This document shows positions 1-10,323 of a stretch of DNA of 64,000 bases, piece by piece. Origin of the DNA: Nyssa sinensis (taxonomy: Eukaryota; Streptophyta; Magnoliopsida; Cornales; Nyssaceae); contig CM018052.1 of the NCBI GenBank assembly GCA_008638375.1, forward strand, positions 6,431,506 through 6,495,505, given 5' to 3'. Each line of letters begins with the position of its first letter. Position 1 is the stretch's first letter. The notes below the pieces were generated by a model. It was not told the DNA's origin, ran no database searches, and saw only the letters and a list, made by a program, of their open reading frames with translations. The position numbers were made by a program, and so were the translations under genes.

Positions 1-634
1 TCTATTCATCTTTACAATTCTCAATTTGCTTGACATAATTGCTTCTGCTAACTTAATAATTAGGTTTTCATGAATATGATAATTGAATGCTTATTAAGTA
101 GTTGAAAACCATTATTGTGCAAATTGAATTGTAATTCAAATTGTGGAATTGACAATTGATCACTTAGTTGAAATTCAATTCGAATTGTGAAATTGATATC
201 ATAATTGAACTAGTGGATTAATTAGGCTTGAGTTTGATGGTATGATATAACAAACACAACTTGATTGCTATATTGAATGGTTTGTGCTTATTGATTAGAT
301 TGTAATCTATTAATGATCATTCATTGATTTTGCAATTCATATTCTAAGCTATTTGATTAGGTATTAGTGTAGTGGTTAACAAATTAGAAATATTAAAAAA
401 GTTATACATACCTATTCCACCCCCCCATCCTCTTTTAAGTTAGTTTCACACCAAGACCAACTAACACCAAGAAATGCAAAGCTTTAATAGGCCTTCTACC
501 CAAAAGGAAAGGAAAATCAACGAGATGTAGGCCTCCCACACAAAAGGAAGATTGAAGGCCCGAGCAATAGGAAATCTAGAATGATCAACAACCACCAAAC
601 AACTAACACATAATATTCGTGTTACATACAGATA
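1..634. other. AT-rich sequence upstream of the old Tat element's protease
   Basis: No gene is seen. Bases 1-400 are AT-rich, with repeated short words such as AATTCAAATTGTGGAATTG. Bases 440-634 lead into the protease fragment of the old Tat element and may be a decayed end of its gag, but no reading frame survives. Confidence 0.4.
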
Positions 635-1262
635 GTGCAATTATTGGGCTATCCAATAGGGCCAGAAAAAAGGTTTGTTCCTGAGGCCAGATCAGAACCT
701 CATCCTCTTCAAATTTCTGCTATTGAGAAGAGATCCAAGACAACACCCCAAATACAATTCTCAAATCAGGATCTGGTCAATATACGCTTTCCCCATAGTG
801 ACCCCATTATTATATCCTTGAAAATTTCTAACTTTGATATTATGAGAGTACTCGTAGATATGGGCAGGTTTACCATTGTGTTTATTTTATTAGCCTTTTA
901 GATGAAGTTAGACCGAAAGGATATCCGAACAACCATCATAGTAATGGTCGAGTTTAATGGACATCTCGGCTTCCCTACGGGAAAAATAGACCTCTTGTTC
1001 ATAATAGGTGAAGGTGAAAAATAGAAAATAAGAATCTCCGAACTCATAATTTTAGGTGCCAAATCTCCTTAGAACATCATACTTGGGAGGCCTTAGATCT
1101 ACTAGAGGGGAGCAGTCACATCAACCCTTCATCAATGCCTGAAGTTTGTCCATCAAGATAAGGTGGTCACAGTTAAAGGATGTCAGTCGACCATTCGAGA
1201 ATGTCACTAACACTGAAAAAAAGGACTCCTAAATAAAAATTATAGTGCAACACAAGAGGGAC
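635..1262 (+). pseudogene. Tat-A fragment 1: aspartic protease of an old Tat-lineage Ty3/gypsy element
   Basis: This is the remains of a retropepsin that would process the Gag-Pol polyprotein. The translation aligns by eye along its length with the protease of Tat-G (50920-51471, - strand). Shared features are the HPLQISAIEKR lead-in, IQFSNQDL, the FPHSD motif and the active-site block. The catalytic Asp-Thr-Gly has become Asp-Met-Gly (VDMGRF). Stops follow at about 900, after IGEGEK and before NIILGRP. The end of the fragment still matches the 'GAVTSTLHQCLKF' part of the domain. The fragment is cut at 1262 by the palindromic element and continues at 2927. Confidence 0.8.
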
Positions 1263-1405
1263 TGTAGTGACCCGTTCCACATGTCACAATATTGTCCGCT
1301 TTGGGCTTTCCACCCTCACGACTTTAAAACGCATTGTGACAAGGAGAACTGTGGTTCTACTTATGAATCATTCACATTTCCCTTCCCCAAGGGATGTGGG
1401 ATGCA
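1263..1405 (-). repeat. Short LTR, left outer copy of the palindromic element
   Basis: This 143-bp LTR reads TGCATCCC...GTCACTACA on the - strand. It matches the copies at 2533-2675 and 2779-2921. Its 3' end forms the left outer edge of the whole element. Confidence 0.8.
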
Positions 1406-1494
1406 TTACCGTTTCCCATTACCCTCTCCCCCCATAGGAACACCGTCCTTCTGGGCGGGAATGTAGCCATCTCCACACTTCCAGCTGGGGTCCA

Positions 1495-1506
1495 GCTCTG
1501 ATACCA
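1495..1506 (-). other. Primer-binding site for initiator-Met tRNA
   Basis: GCTCTGATACCA on + is the complement of TGGTATCAGAGC, the usual plant PBS matching the initiator methionine tRNA 3' end. It starts 2 bases beyond an LTR end (TACA at 1509-1512 read on -), as expected for a 5' LTR-PBS junction. Confidence 0.85.
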
Positions 1507-1605
1507 TCTGTAGCGACTCGTTCCACGTGTACAATGATGTTTGCTTTGGGCTTACCACCCTCACAGCTTTAAAGCGCATTGTGGCAAAGAGAACTATGGT
1601 CTTAC

Positions 1606-2005
1606 TTATGAATCCTTCACATTGGCAAAAAATGTGGGAGATATAAATGAATGTGTAGAACTAGTATCAAATAGAACATATGCAGGTTCAGAACAAACTG
1701 TAAAGGTACTTGCAACCACTGAGGTGGTAGCCTGAACATCCCCCGGTGTGATGAAAAAAACCCTACCAAGGCACTGTTGATCGTTCCTTGGCCCTTCATT
1801 TCTGGTTTGAGGTCGCGGGACAGCAGTTGATGCGGTAGGTGCGAGGTTGATCGTCGTCCTACCACTCTTTGGACAATCTCTCATAAAATGTCGAGTCTGG
1901 TTGCAACTGTAACATGCATTAGTGTTATTGCGGCATGGTCCCTTATGGAATCTCTGGTAGGTGGAGCATTTAGGTGTGCCCCCATTGTTGTGGTTGGCCT
2001 TTCTC
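1606..2005 (-). pseudogene. Gag zinc knuckle and protease start, left arm of palindrome
   Basis: On the - strand this encodes a nucleocapsid zinc knuckle with an intact CX2CX4HX4C pattern (CYSCNQTRHFMRDC). A linker follows, then the start of a chromovirus-type retropepsin, VLFDTSSTHSFI, where the usual Asp-Ser-Gly or Asp-Thr-Gly reads Asp-Thr-Ser. The domain is cut after a few residues and joined directly to LTR sequence by an internal deletion. It is a fragment and cannot make a working Gag or protease. Confidence 0.8.
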
Positions 2006-2310
2006 TAACTACGCCTTTCATAACAATAGGGGCACACCTAAATGCCCCACCTACCAGAGATTCCATAGAGGACCATGCCACAAGAACACTAATGTAAGTT
2101 ACAATTGCGGCCAGACTAGACATTTCATGAGAGATTGTCCAAAGAGTGGCAGGACGACGATCAGCCTCGCACCTGACCAGAAATGAAGGGCGAATGAACG
2201 ATGAAGGGTTTTCTCTATCACATCGGGGGATGTTCAGGCGACCACCTTAGTGGTTGCAGGTACCCTTATAGTTTGTACCCTTATATCTCCCACATTTTTT
2301 GCCAAGGTGA
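2006..2310 (+). pseudogene. Gag zinc knuckle fragment, right arm of palindrome
   Basis: This is the mirror copy of the left arm. It encodes YNCGQTRHFMRDC on the + strand, with the first knuckle cysteine changed to serine. Compared with the left arm it lacks about 60-80 bases near the protease start. The region between the arms (about 1992-2020) is the palindrome centre, bounded by GTGTGCCCCCATTGTT and its complement. Confidence 0.75.
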
Positions 2311-2421
2311 AGGATTCATAAGTAGGACCACAATTTTCCTTGTCATAACGTGTTTTAAAGTCATGAAGGTGGTAAGCCCAAAGGGGACAATATTGTGACA
2401 TGTGGAGTGGGTCGCTACAAA

Positions 2422-2433
2422 TGGTATCAAATC
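2422..2433 (+). other. Degenerate primer-binding site
   Basis: TGGTATCAAATC follows an LTR end at 2419 (TCGCTACA). It matches TGGTATCAGAGC at 10 of 12 positions. Confidence 0.7.
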
Positions 2434-2532
2434 TAGACCTCAGCCAGAGGTGTGGAGATGGCTGCACGCCGTTGCACCCCCACCTAGGAGGACGGTGTTC
2501 TTATGAAGGGAGAAGGTAATGGGAAAGGGTAA

Positions 2533-2675
2533 TGCATCCCACATCGCTTAAGGAAGGGAAATGTGAAGGATTCACACGTAAGACCACAGTTCTCCTTGTC
2601 ACAATGCGTTTTAAAGTTGTAAGGGTGGTAAGGCAAAAACGGACAATATTGTGACATGTGGAGTGGGTCACTACA
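2533..2675 (+). repeat. Short LTR, right inner copy
   Basis: This is a 143-bp LTR, TGCATCCC...GTCACTACA. With its PBS and leader it makes the first of two roughly 250-bp tandem units (2423-2675 and 2676-2921). Confidence 0.8.
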
Positions 2676-2677
2676 TA

Positions 2678-2689
2678 TGGTATAAGAGC
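2678..2689 (+). other. Primer-binding site between tandem LTRs
   Basis: TGGTATAAGAGC follows the LTR end by 2 bases and has one mismatch to the initiator-Met primer site. Confidence 0.75.
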
Positions 2690-2778
2690 TGGACCCCAGC
2701 CGGAAGTGTGGAGATGGCTACACACCCGTCTAGGAGGACGGTGTTCCTATAGGGTGAGAGGGTAATGGGAAAGGGTAA

Positions 2779-2921
2779 TGCATCCCATATCGCCTGGGGA
2801 AGGGAAATGTGAAGGATTCATAAGTAGGACCATAGTTCCCCCTATCACAACGTGTTTTAAAGCCGTGAGGGTGGTAAGCCCAAAGCGAACAATATTGTGA
2901 CACGTGGAGCGGGTCACTACA
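2779..2921 (+). repeat. Short LTR, right outer copy
   Basis: This 143-bp LTR ends GGGTCACTACA and is followed at once by the target duplication GGGAC (2922-2926). Confidence 0.8.
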
Positions 2922-3102
2922 GGGACGAGCTCTCTAATTCTCAACTGAGCGATGCAGGAAACTGCACCTCCGAGATCTAAGAGCCATTAAGTCCTAAAGA
3001 AAGAGATAGACTAGTGAATCCCAAAGAGGAGATGATAAAAATGCTTGTCAGCTCAAAGGCTGATGGCAAGCTCTTGCAATTGAGCTTATCCTTAACCCCA
3101 TC
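2922..3102 (+). pseudogene. Tat-A fragment 2: protease-RT linker
   Basis: This continues the old Tat element after the palindromic insertion. In one frame it reads MLVSSKADGK, which matches LVSSESEGRYLY just upstream of the RT in Tat-G (50700-50733). It is cut at 3102 by LTR-B, with target duplication CCATC at 3098-3102 and 10695-10699. Confidence 0.65.
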
Positions 3103-3593
3103 TATAATACCCCAAAAATCTGAAAAGACTTGGATTACACTGTAGAGATCTAAAAAAAATGAAGAAAAATTTTTCGTTTTGCTGGTAGAACATTTTGCAT
3201 GCACGGTTTTGTCGGTAAAGCCCGGTTTTGCCGACGAAGCATCTAAATGCGTCAGTTCACCGTTTGACATGTTTAGAAGAATATTTGGAGTTTGTAATAG
3301 AAGATAAATATGCTTAGAATATTGTGAGGTAACCACTGTAAGAATTTGAGCCAAAACAGAAATTGTTTCAAAATTGGACAAAAAGGGCATCCGGGTGGCC
3401 CGGCTGGAAAGGGATGATCCCGACCTCAAACGAAAATGCTTTCTTCTGAGAATTTTCATTTAAAATAATTTTATGAACATTGGTTAAAACCAAATTTTAA
3501 ATTGAAGCGTTTATGAATGAGTTGTAGAGTAACAGGCTACGGGGCTCATTAAGGGCAAAATGGTCATTTGCCCTTAGCCCCTTTGTCCTCCAC

Positions 3594-3600
3594 TATAAAA
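3594..3600 (+). promoter_or_regulatory. TATA box of LTR-X1
   Basis: TATAAAA lies after a GGGCAAAATGGTCATTTGCCC block. X2 has TATAAATA at the equivalent place. Transcription would start about 30 bases downstream, giving a leader exon of about 220 nt before the splice donor at 3848. Confidence 0.65.
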
Positions 3601-3847
3601 TGAACACCTGGGGCCATTATATAAAGATATACACTCTAAAATTCAGAGAGCTCTCGTCCGTGGGTGAAAAATAGACAAAAGCCCTAACTTTTTCAACTTT
3701 CTAGCCTCCGAAACACGCACTTCGAGGGGGATTTTGGCCGAGCTTTCTTCTGGAAAGTTGTTCGTCTCCATGAGTACTATTTTATCACTGAACAGTTCAT
3801 CCATCCAGCAAAGACAGCTACCGCAGTTTGAGAAAAACTGATTTTAG

Positions 3848-4869
3848 GTACGATTTCTTGCTAAGCTAGGAATAGATTTAGTTTTTCCTACCTTATTACA
3901 TGTTGATTGATTGGTTTAGATGTTTATTTCATGTTAGGAAGTTATCTAAGAGGTGTTACTTTGAAGGACTTAGAGTTAGTAATTTGGGGCTTTATGTATT
4001 CTTTGGTTTATTTGATGTTTTGTTGCCATGAATGACTTATCTTGTCTTTGTAATTGATTGCTATATTTGATATGTATTTATATGATATTTACTTGACATC
4101 TTAGAAGGGAATTGGTGGTGTGATGTCTTAGTCTTGTGTGGAATGTTAGTGATTTTGTGAAATTCATTGTGGTTGGTGAAATGGTGACATTGTGGCTTGA
4201 AAAATGTGTAAAGGTGTGTGGTTATGACCTATGTTATGTGAAGCATGGTTGGAAATTTAAAGTTATGAATCATGTGGGGTTTAAAGGCATGACTTGAAAA
4301 TGCACACCATGTGTTTGATCATTTGTCACATTGAATTTGCATGATGAAATCATGGCATGTTGGCATGGTGAAATTCCTTGGACACATGGTGTGAGTTGAG
4401 CACGAAGTGCTATGCATTATGAGGGTGTAGATCCTGTGGTGAAAAACCCAAAATTGGCCATTTGGTACTCGCATGCCAACGGGGTCCGGACCGTGAAGCG
4501 AGACATGTATCGGTGCTTGATTGACCCGACGAGGGCGGCCCGTGAAACAGGTGTGGTACTCGATGGACCATCGGATGCGATCCGTAAAACCGAGACATGG
4601 GTGTGGCATAGAGTTGACATGGGTGTGGCGTAGAGTTGCATAGGTGTGTCACGCATAATTTCATTGCATCGTATTAATGAATTCATGAATGTGATATAGA
4701 GTTTGTATGGATGCGTTATGAATATTGTCAGTGCATTGTATGGATTGATTAGAGAGACATGTAGAAATGAATGTACATTTGCACATGCCACGTCCTAAAT
4801 TTGTTGCTAGTATTAGTGAGTTATCATACCAGCAGTTGAGCTGACCCATTCGTGGGCAATATATTTCAG
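3848..4869 (+). other. Probable leader intron of LTR-X1
   Basis: The donor is TTTTAG|GTACGAT and the acceptor ATATTTCAG|ATGAG. X2 has the matching donor CTAG|GTATGAT. The block ATCATAC at 4823-4829, 40 nt before the acceptor, pairs with the donor heptamer except at one position (C against A) where X2 keeps the pairing base. Confidence 0.6.
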
Positions 4870-6200
4870 ATGAGACCCCGGGTACTTAAGACTTCTTCAA
4901 GTCTTGAAGGATGGGAAGACATGGACTAAATTGAAGATTTGGCCCTTGGGGCACTTTTTGGATGTATGGGCATAAGCCCAATTTATTTTGTTTTGTGTTG
5001 AAACAAGTTGTAAACTTTAGGCCTTGGGCCATTTTAATATGCATAAGTTGTGAATCAAATGAATGTATGATGATTGTAGTTAATTACATTTTACATGGAT
5101 GTGTTGAATATGGAGAATGCATGTTTTGGTTGGATGGGTTTGTGGCCACCGTATGAGGGTGGGTTGTTGGTGAATTTATATTCATACATGTTGTGAAAAT
5201 TAGGTAGAAAAGCCTTGGAAAAACAAAGGAAACTATGCCCAAAATTTTGGAAAACAAAGTGAAAAATAAGTGTGTAAAACACCATTTAAATGGTTGGAAA
5301 AACTATCCAAATTAGGAGGATAGTGTCCTTGGGAGTTGGGCTGAAATGGGGAAAAAGTGGCCTTTAAAACTTTGGAAAAAAATCAGAAAATGAAACATTT
5401 GGGTTGCAGCCATGAATAGTGAAATTTCAAAAAAATCAGAAAATTAGGTCTCTGTGCTACAGTGCCAAAACAGGCCTGAATTGCCCCGCGCGCGCGCCTG
5501 CCAGCCGCCTGTGCCCACGCCCGCACTCCCCGTGCGCGTGGCCCTGTCTCCTGCGGCGCCTGCTTGTTCACGGCTTGTATTGTTTTGCCCTGCTGCTGCC
5601 ACCTGCTGTCCAGCCTTTGTGCAGCAACCTTGACAGCCACTTAACATCCACTTTTGGGTCACCTTTTTGAGCTATATATGGGCGTCATATTGGGCCATAT
5701 TGGGCCGACCTTTGGACCATGTTCGGCCACCATTTTAGGCCACTTTTAGCCATCACATAGAGCCACGTTGGGTAATTTTTTGGACACTCTTGAATTATAT
5801 ATCAAGGCCATGTTTGGCCATTCACTTGAACCACTTTAGGTAGAACTTTTTGGCCCATTTGTGGACCATGTCTTAAACTATTTTAGGGCCCCTTTGGGCC
5901 ATCATTCCAAGGCATTATTTTTGACTTGTTTTGAGGACATTTTGGAGATAATTTCTGGATGTGACTTCAATTAATTTAAACATAAATGGAGAGAAGGACT
6001 TGAGCAACATTTGGGGACCGCTTTGAGTTAGGTTGAATAATAAGTGTTTAATTTTAACCTTGGGAAAAATTTGGAGAATAATAAGGGATATTTCAATTAA
6101 ACTTACTGGATTGTCCTTTCTTTTCTTTTCTTTTATTTCATTCAGTCGCTCCTCGGGTTCGCGAAAATTCGGGGCGTGACATACACCTTGACCTAAGAAA

Positions 6201-6523
6201 AATAGATTATGTGACATTAATGATTTGAAATAGTTCAAAATATTGTAAGCCATAATGGGATTTAATACTGTAGTTATAAAAATGACATATGCTCGGGACA
6301 TTAATTAACCCGATCAACTAGTGCCAAAATGGACGATACGGGCCAATACGTGGTAAAATAAATAATAAGAAAATAGATTATGTGACATTAATGATTTGAA
6401 ATAGTTCAAAATACAGTAAGCCATAACGGGATTTAATACCGTAGTTATAAAAATGACATATGCTCGGGACATTAATTAACTCGGTCAACTGGTGCCAAAA
6501 TGGACGATACGGGGCCAATATGA
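6201..6523 (+). repeat. Tandem duplication, period about 171 bp, in LTR-B
   Basis: The block starting AATAGATTATGTGACATT at 6201 recurs at 6372, including GACATATGCTCGGGACATT and the GGACGATACGGG ending. LTR-W has a single diverged copy. Confidence 0.8.
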
Positions 6524-6807
6524 AGAATTAATTATAAAAATAATATAAAATATGAATGGGCACTTGATATTGGTAAAATAAATAATAAGAAAGTCGAAGC
6601 TCAGTTCTGAGCTAAATTTGTTGCCATTTTATAAATTAATGTTCTACGAAATAAAAATAATAAAGACGGTAATATGAATATATATTTTACCCAAAATACA
6701 TGATACTATGTATATATATAGTGGTGCGGCTGAATGCATTTTTAATATAAATATTGAACCAACAACTTGCATATGATCAAATAGACACGATAGTTAAAAT
6801 ATAAAAA

Positions 6808-7514
6808 TGATATACCACAAACAGACACACCAATCACCTTGAGACACGTGGGCATACGGAGCTCATAATCTCGATCATACAAAGCAGTGACTAGCCTTCA
6901 GGGCATTCTCATATATATGTCATTCAGAGCTGATAATCTCGATCGTTTAGAGCAGTGACTAGCCTTCAGGGCATCCTCATATATATATATATATATATAT
7001 AATATATATATATATATCATTCAGAGCCGATAAACTCGGTCATACAGTGCAGGCGAAGCCTCCAAGGCATTCTCATGCACATATCTCCCAGACCTTATGT
7101 TCTAGGCAATATTTATTCAACACTTCATATGGCTCCGACCTTATGGCTTCCTTAACAACTGCCAAGCAGGGAATAAGGAAACAGTCTTCAACACAGAAAC
7201 TACTATCTATGGTTATCTCCATCTATGACTCAATGCTCCACAAGGTAACTGCAATCTCTGATGATCAAATCTCTATATTCATGGCATCGAATCCTAATCA
7301 ACTTAGGAAGGCCACGACCTATAAATTAAACCCTAAAGGTACGTTTTATTTTTATGCTCATTCTTTGGCTTTCAATACAGTCTTTCAATTCCCTTTACTT
7401 ACTTAAGCATCGGAGCGGCTACCGCTGGAGCTAATCCGGTGGACCTCTGATCGTCTTTCTGAGTGTTCTACAGGTCACGGAGCCCTCACTTATTGCGAGC
7501 CAAAAAGTGCAGCA
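6808..7514 (+). mobile_element. Solo LTR of the Tat-G family inside LTR-B
   Basis: It starts TGATATACCACAAAC and ends AAAAAGTGCAGCA. It matches the LTRs of Tat-G (41677-42306 and 53073-53642) read on the opposite strand. The flanks are A-rich (TAAAAA on both sides), so the target duplication is plausible but not decisive. It contains three roughly 66-bp copies of the ATAATCTCGATCATAC...GGCATTCTC block (about 6860-7075), with a TA microsatellite at 6980-7016. Confidence 0.8.
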
Positions 7515-9665
7515 TAAAAAAATAAGAACAAAAGATAGAAAGAATGCTATAGTCGTCCCTCTTCCAAAATAAAAATATAAACAAAAAAAAAAAAACTATT
7601 ATCTTTATGTATAGAATTTAGACAACATGTGAGGGACAATCAGGGATTAGGTAGAAAATTCTAGAGACAACCGACAAGGGAGAAAACCCTCCAACTTTCT
7701 AGACCATTCCATCCTTTATATATATACTTTACTGAACAGTGCTTAGGAAAGGGGATTTTGGATCCAAATCTCCATGATCTGATCTATATCTCCTGATTCT
7801 CACCCGCTTCTGATTCTTCTCATATTTCATTTCTCTGCTTTAGTTTCATCAACACCGATTGGATTATCTAATCGGTCTTTGCATAAACGTTTGAGGGCTG
7901 GTTGATTTAGGAGTGGGACACTAGTAAACTGCCACAGCTGTGTAAACCAGATTGGGGCGCAAGAACCAGCTCTTGGCTACTAGCGTTGGAGCAATGGCTG
8001 CTAGCGTTGGAGCAGGACAGAAGTGGAGCGGCTGTAGCTCCAGTTTTCTGGATTTTTCCCTCTCCAACGATCTACCCAATCTGAGGCAGGTATATATCTG
8101 ATTCTTTGAATTTTTAATCTCTAATAGAAATTATAATTTAGTCACAATAGTAATCAGCTGTTGGGAAAATTAGAAAGAGGTGGAATTGGTGCGGCTGGTG
8201 GAATGTGCAGTGGATTTGGAATAGAAATTCAGCTATTGATTTGGATATTGAACAACCCTTGATTTAAATAATGGATCAATTATTAAATTGAATATAGTTC
8301 AATTATTAAATTGAGTGTACTTCAGGTTTTAATTTGAATATAATCCCAGCTATTGGATGAAAAGTTGGTGAGGAAAATTCTGGACAGCAGCTGTTAGGGA
8401 CACGTCCCAATAGGGACTGATCTTTAATTGTAATAGATTTATCAAGGGACATATCTATAGGTAAATATAATATATTAATTTATTAAAATTCTTATTAGCC
8501 ATTATGAAATTTAATTGATTGTTCTTGTGGAATTACCAAATTATAGTAAGCTTCAAATAGGAGAAACCCATTCAGCCGCAACCTGTTGGAAAGTGAGTCC
8601 TGAAACTAATTTACCCCCAAAGTTAGATGTCGGCTGGGAGTAGTACTTATTCATACCAGCTTCTACATTATCACTTGTCTAATTTCACAAATTAAGTTTA
8701 TGAAGATGTTAAATAGTATAACTAGTTGAACGCTTCCGGAATGTTCCCAATACCAATCTGCCCAGCCACAACCAGGATAAAGAAATTCTGAAGTAACGTT
8801 GAGGTTACAGATTATATATATGTGATAGACATAAATTTATTACAGGTCTTTGATTAGGGAGATTGCCCCAAACAGCTATATTACCGTGGCAGAAACCACT
8901 TCTATCCCTGCACCAGTGATGAGTAAACCACCAACCTTTTCCACTATCTTGTTGACAACCCATCAGTAGAAGTTGCAGACAATTAATTACCCAAAATAGT
9001 GGACTGCTCCTATATAATTACCAAAATAGAATTAAACTCAAACCTGGTACCCCACTGCTACAGCTTTAAAAATTCATTCTTTTCAAATGCAATTCATCCC
9101 TATAGCCGCAACTAAGAATTTCCTGACTATCAACCTTTTTCCCCCACACGCTACTGCCTTGGACTGATTACTTGTAACAGCAAATGGCTGCTGCAATTTC
9201 CAACTTCTTTTGGTTGGGATCTATACCATTTATCTATCAATTAACAATAATCATAATTCCTAGCAATTTATTAGCCGCTTGTGAGCTGTAAAGAGTTGAA
9301 TTGTTGCATTGTGCTCTAAATAATTCTGAAAACATTCCTCAGGAAGGCAACTCTAGCAGACACACGTTTTGATAATTTTTCCTCCAATACCATATATTAG
9401 GGCTGAATTGAGACAATTGGGTTGACTCAACTCATGATCTAATTTTAGAGTTTTATTATATATAACATTTAATTCATACACATCACTCTTAGACCAATAT
9501 AATTCCCATTAGTCTAAGTGTCAAACCTACCATTTAGGTGGCTGCAGGAAATTAGTAAAATAGGTAAAATACACTATCATCAATAACTAATGTCTATGAT
9601 TATTGTTCTAGGACTTTCGGATCTAGGATCAGCTAGACGGGATTTTGAACTAATTTCAACGAATG

Positions 9666-10323
9666 GTGAGTAACTCGGACTCCTGACTTGGTGTATATTT
9701 TCTGTATACTATACTGCTTTATATGCTGAACTGTTTTATACATTGTACTGTTTTAATGCATACTCTTTTCACTGCACTACATGTGGCATGATCATATCTT
9801 GCTTCTTGATATCTCCTGTTCTGATTTTGTTGGAGTCTGTTGTTCTAACTTGTCTACACTATTGGAGTCTGTTTCGTGTTTATCTTATTATGTTGAGTCT
9901 TACTTGGGCCCACCACGGGATTGAGTATATCAGTAGATGGATGGATGGCTCTGTGGGATGCCCAGAGCTCAGCATCCGCTCAATCCTATTTGTTCCGCTC
10001 TGATATTGACCCCAACCGAAAGTGTGATGCGGGGACGCGGGCCCTCCATGTGTGGGGGTCGGTGACTGACGTATTATCTTATGTGGCATCCCACATCGTT
10101 GGGGAAGGTTCAGGCACTCTGTTCTGTTTCTGATCTGTCTGACCTGTTCTGTTTTGATCTGTTTGAGTTGCATCTGTTCTACTTGAGTTGCATTGATCTA
10201 TTTGAGCTACAATTGAGCATGCATATATATATATATATATAAATGGGTTTTGAAACCCATGGCAGGAACCTATGTTACTCACTGAGCTTGTTTAAGCTCA
10301 TTCCATTTATTTACATTTTTCAG
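9666..10323 (+). other. Probable leader intron of LTR-B
   Basis: The donor is GAATG|GTGAGTAAC. The acceptor is CATTTTTCAG|GTGGAGG. GTTACTCAC at 10274-10282 is the exact complement of the donor nonamer, 41 nt before the acceptor. A perfect 7-bp-arm hairpin, TGAGCTTGTTTAAGCTCA, follows at 10283-10300. No reading frame crosses the intron. Confidence 0.65.

Larger units (their letters stand above)
1263..2921. mobile_element. Palindromic short-LTR (TRIM-like) element with both outer ends being LTR 3' ends
   Basis: The element is flanked by an exact 5-bp duplication, GGGAC, at 1258-1262 and 2922-2926, so it integrated as one unit. It is an inverted repeat centred near 2005. The left half reads on the - strand as gag-protease fragment, LTR end, primer-binding site, LTR. 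The right half reads on the + strand as gag-protease fragment, LTR end, primer-binding site, LTR, primer-binding site, LTR. The outer ends are TGTAGTGACCCG and CGGGTCACTACA, which are inverted copies of the LTR 3' terminus. The LTR is about 143 bp and carries the plant short-LTR words GCATCCCACATCG and GGACAATATTG. No complete coding region remains. Confidence 0.85.
3141..6181 (+). mobile_element. LTR-X1: 3.0-kb solo LTR nested in LTR-B
   Basis: It begins TGTAGAGATC and ends ATTCGGGGCGTGACA, with exact target duplication TACAC at 3136-3140 and 6182-6186. It is the same family as X2 (15031-17810, opposite strand). Both contain a TATA box, a leader intron, a block with GGGTGTAGATCCTGTGG-like words, and a GC-rich patch (5480-5570 here). 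No PBS, polypurine tract or coding region is present. Its size and ends suit a chromovirus-type LTR, but the lineage is an inference. Confidence 0.85.

Noticed and set aside
1495..1506. tRNA gene suggested by GCTCTGATACCA
   Set aside because: Only the 3' end complement is present, next to LTR ends. It is a primer-binding site.
2977..3459. A 160-codon frame on -
   Set aside because: It spans the junctions of Tat-A, LTR-B and LTR-X1, so it is a chance frame across three elements.
10274..10282. TACTCAC as only a branch point, without pairing
   Set aside because: It fits eight of ten introns, but it does not explain the matched changes at donor position 3, the extra flanking pairs in U and Y, or the X family. 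It is kept as an alternative in the findings.
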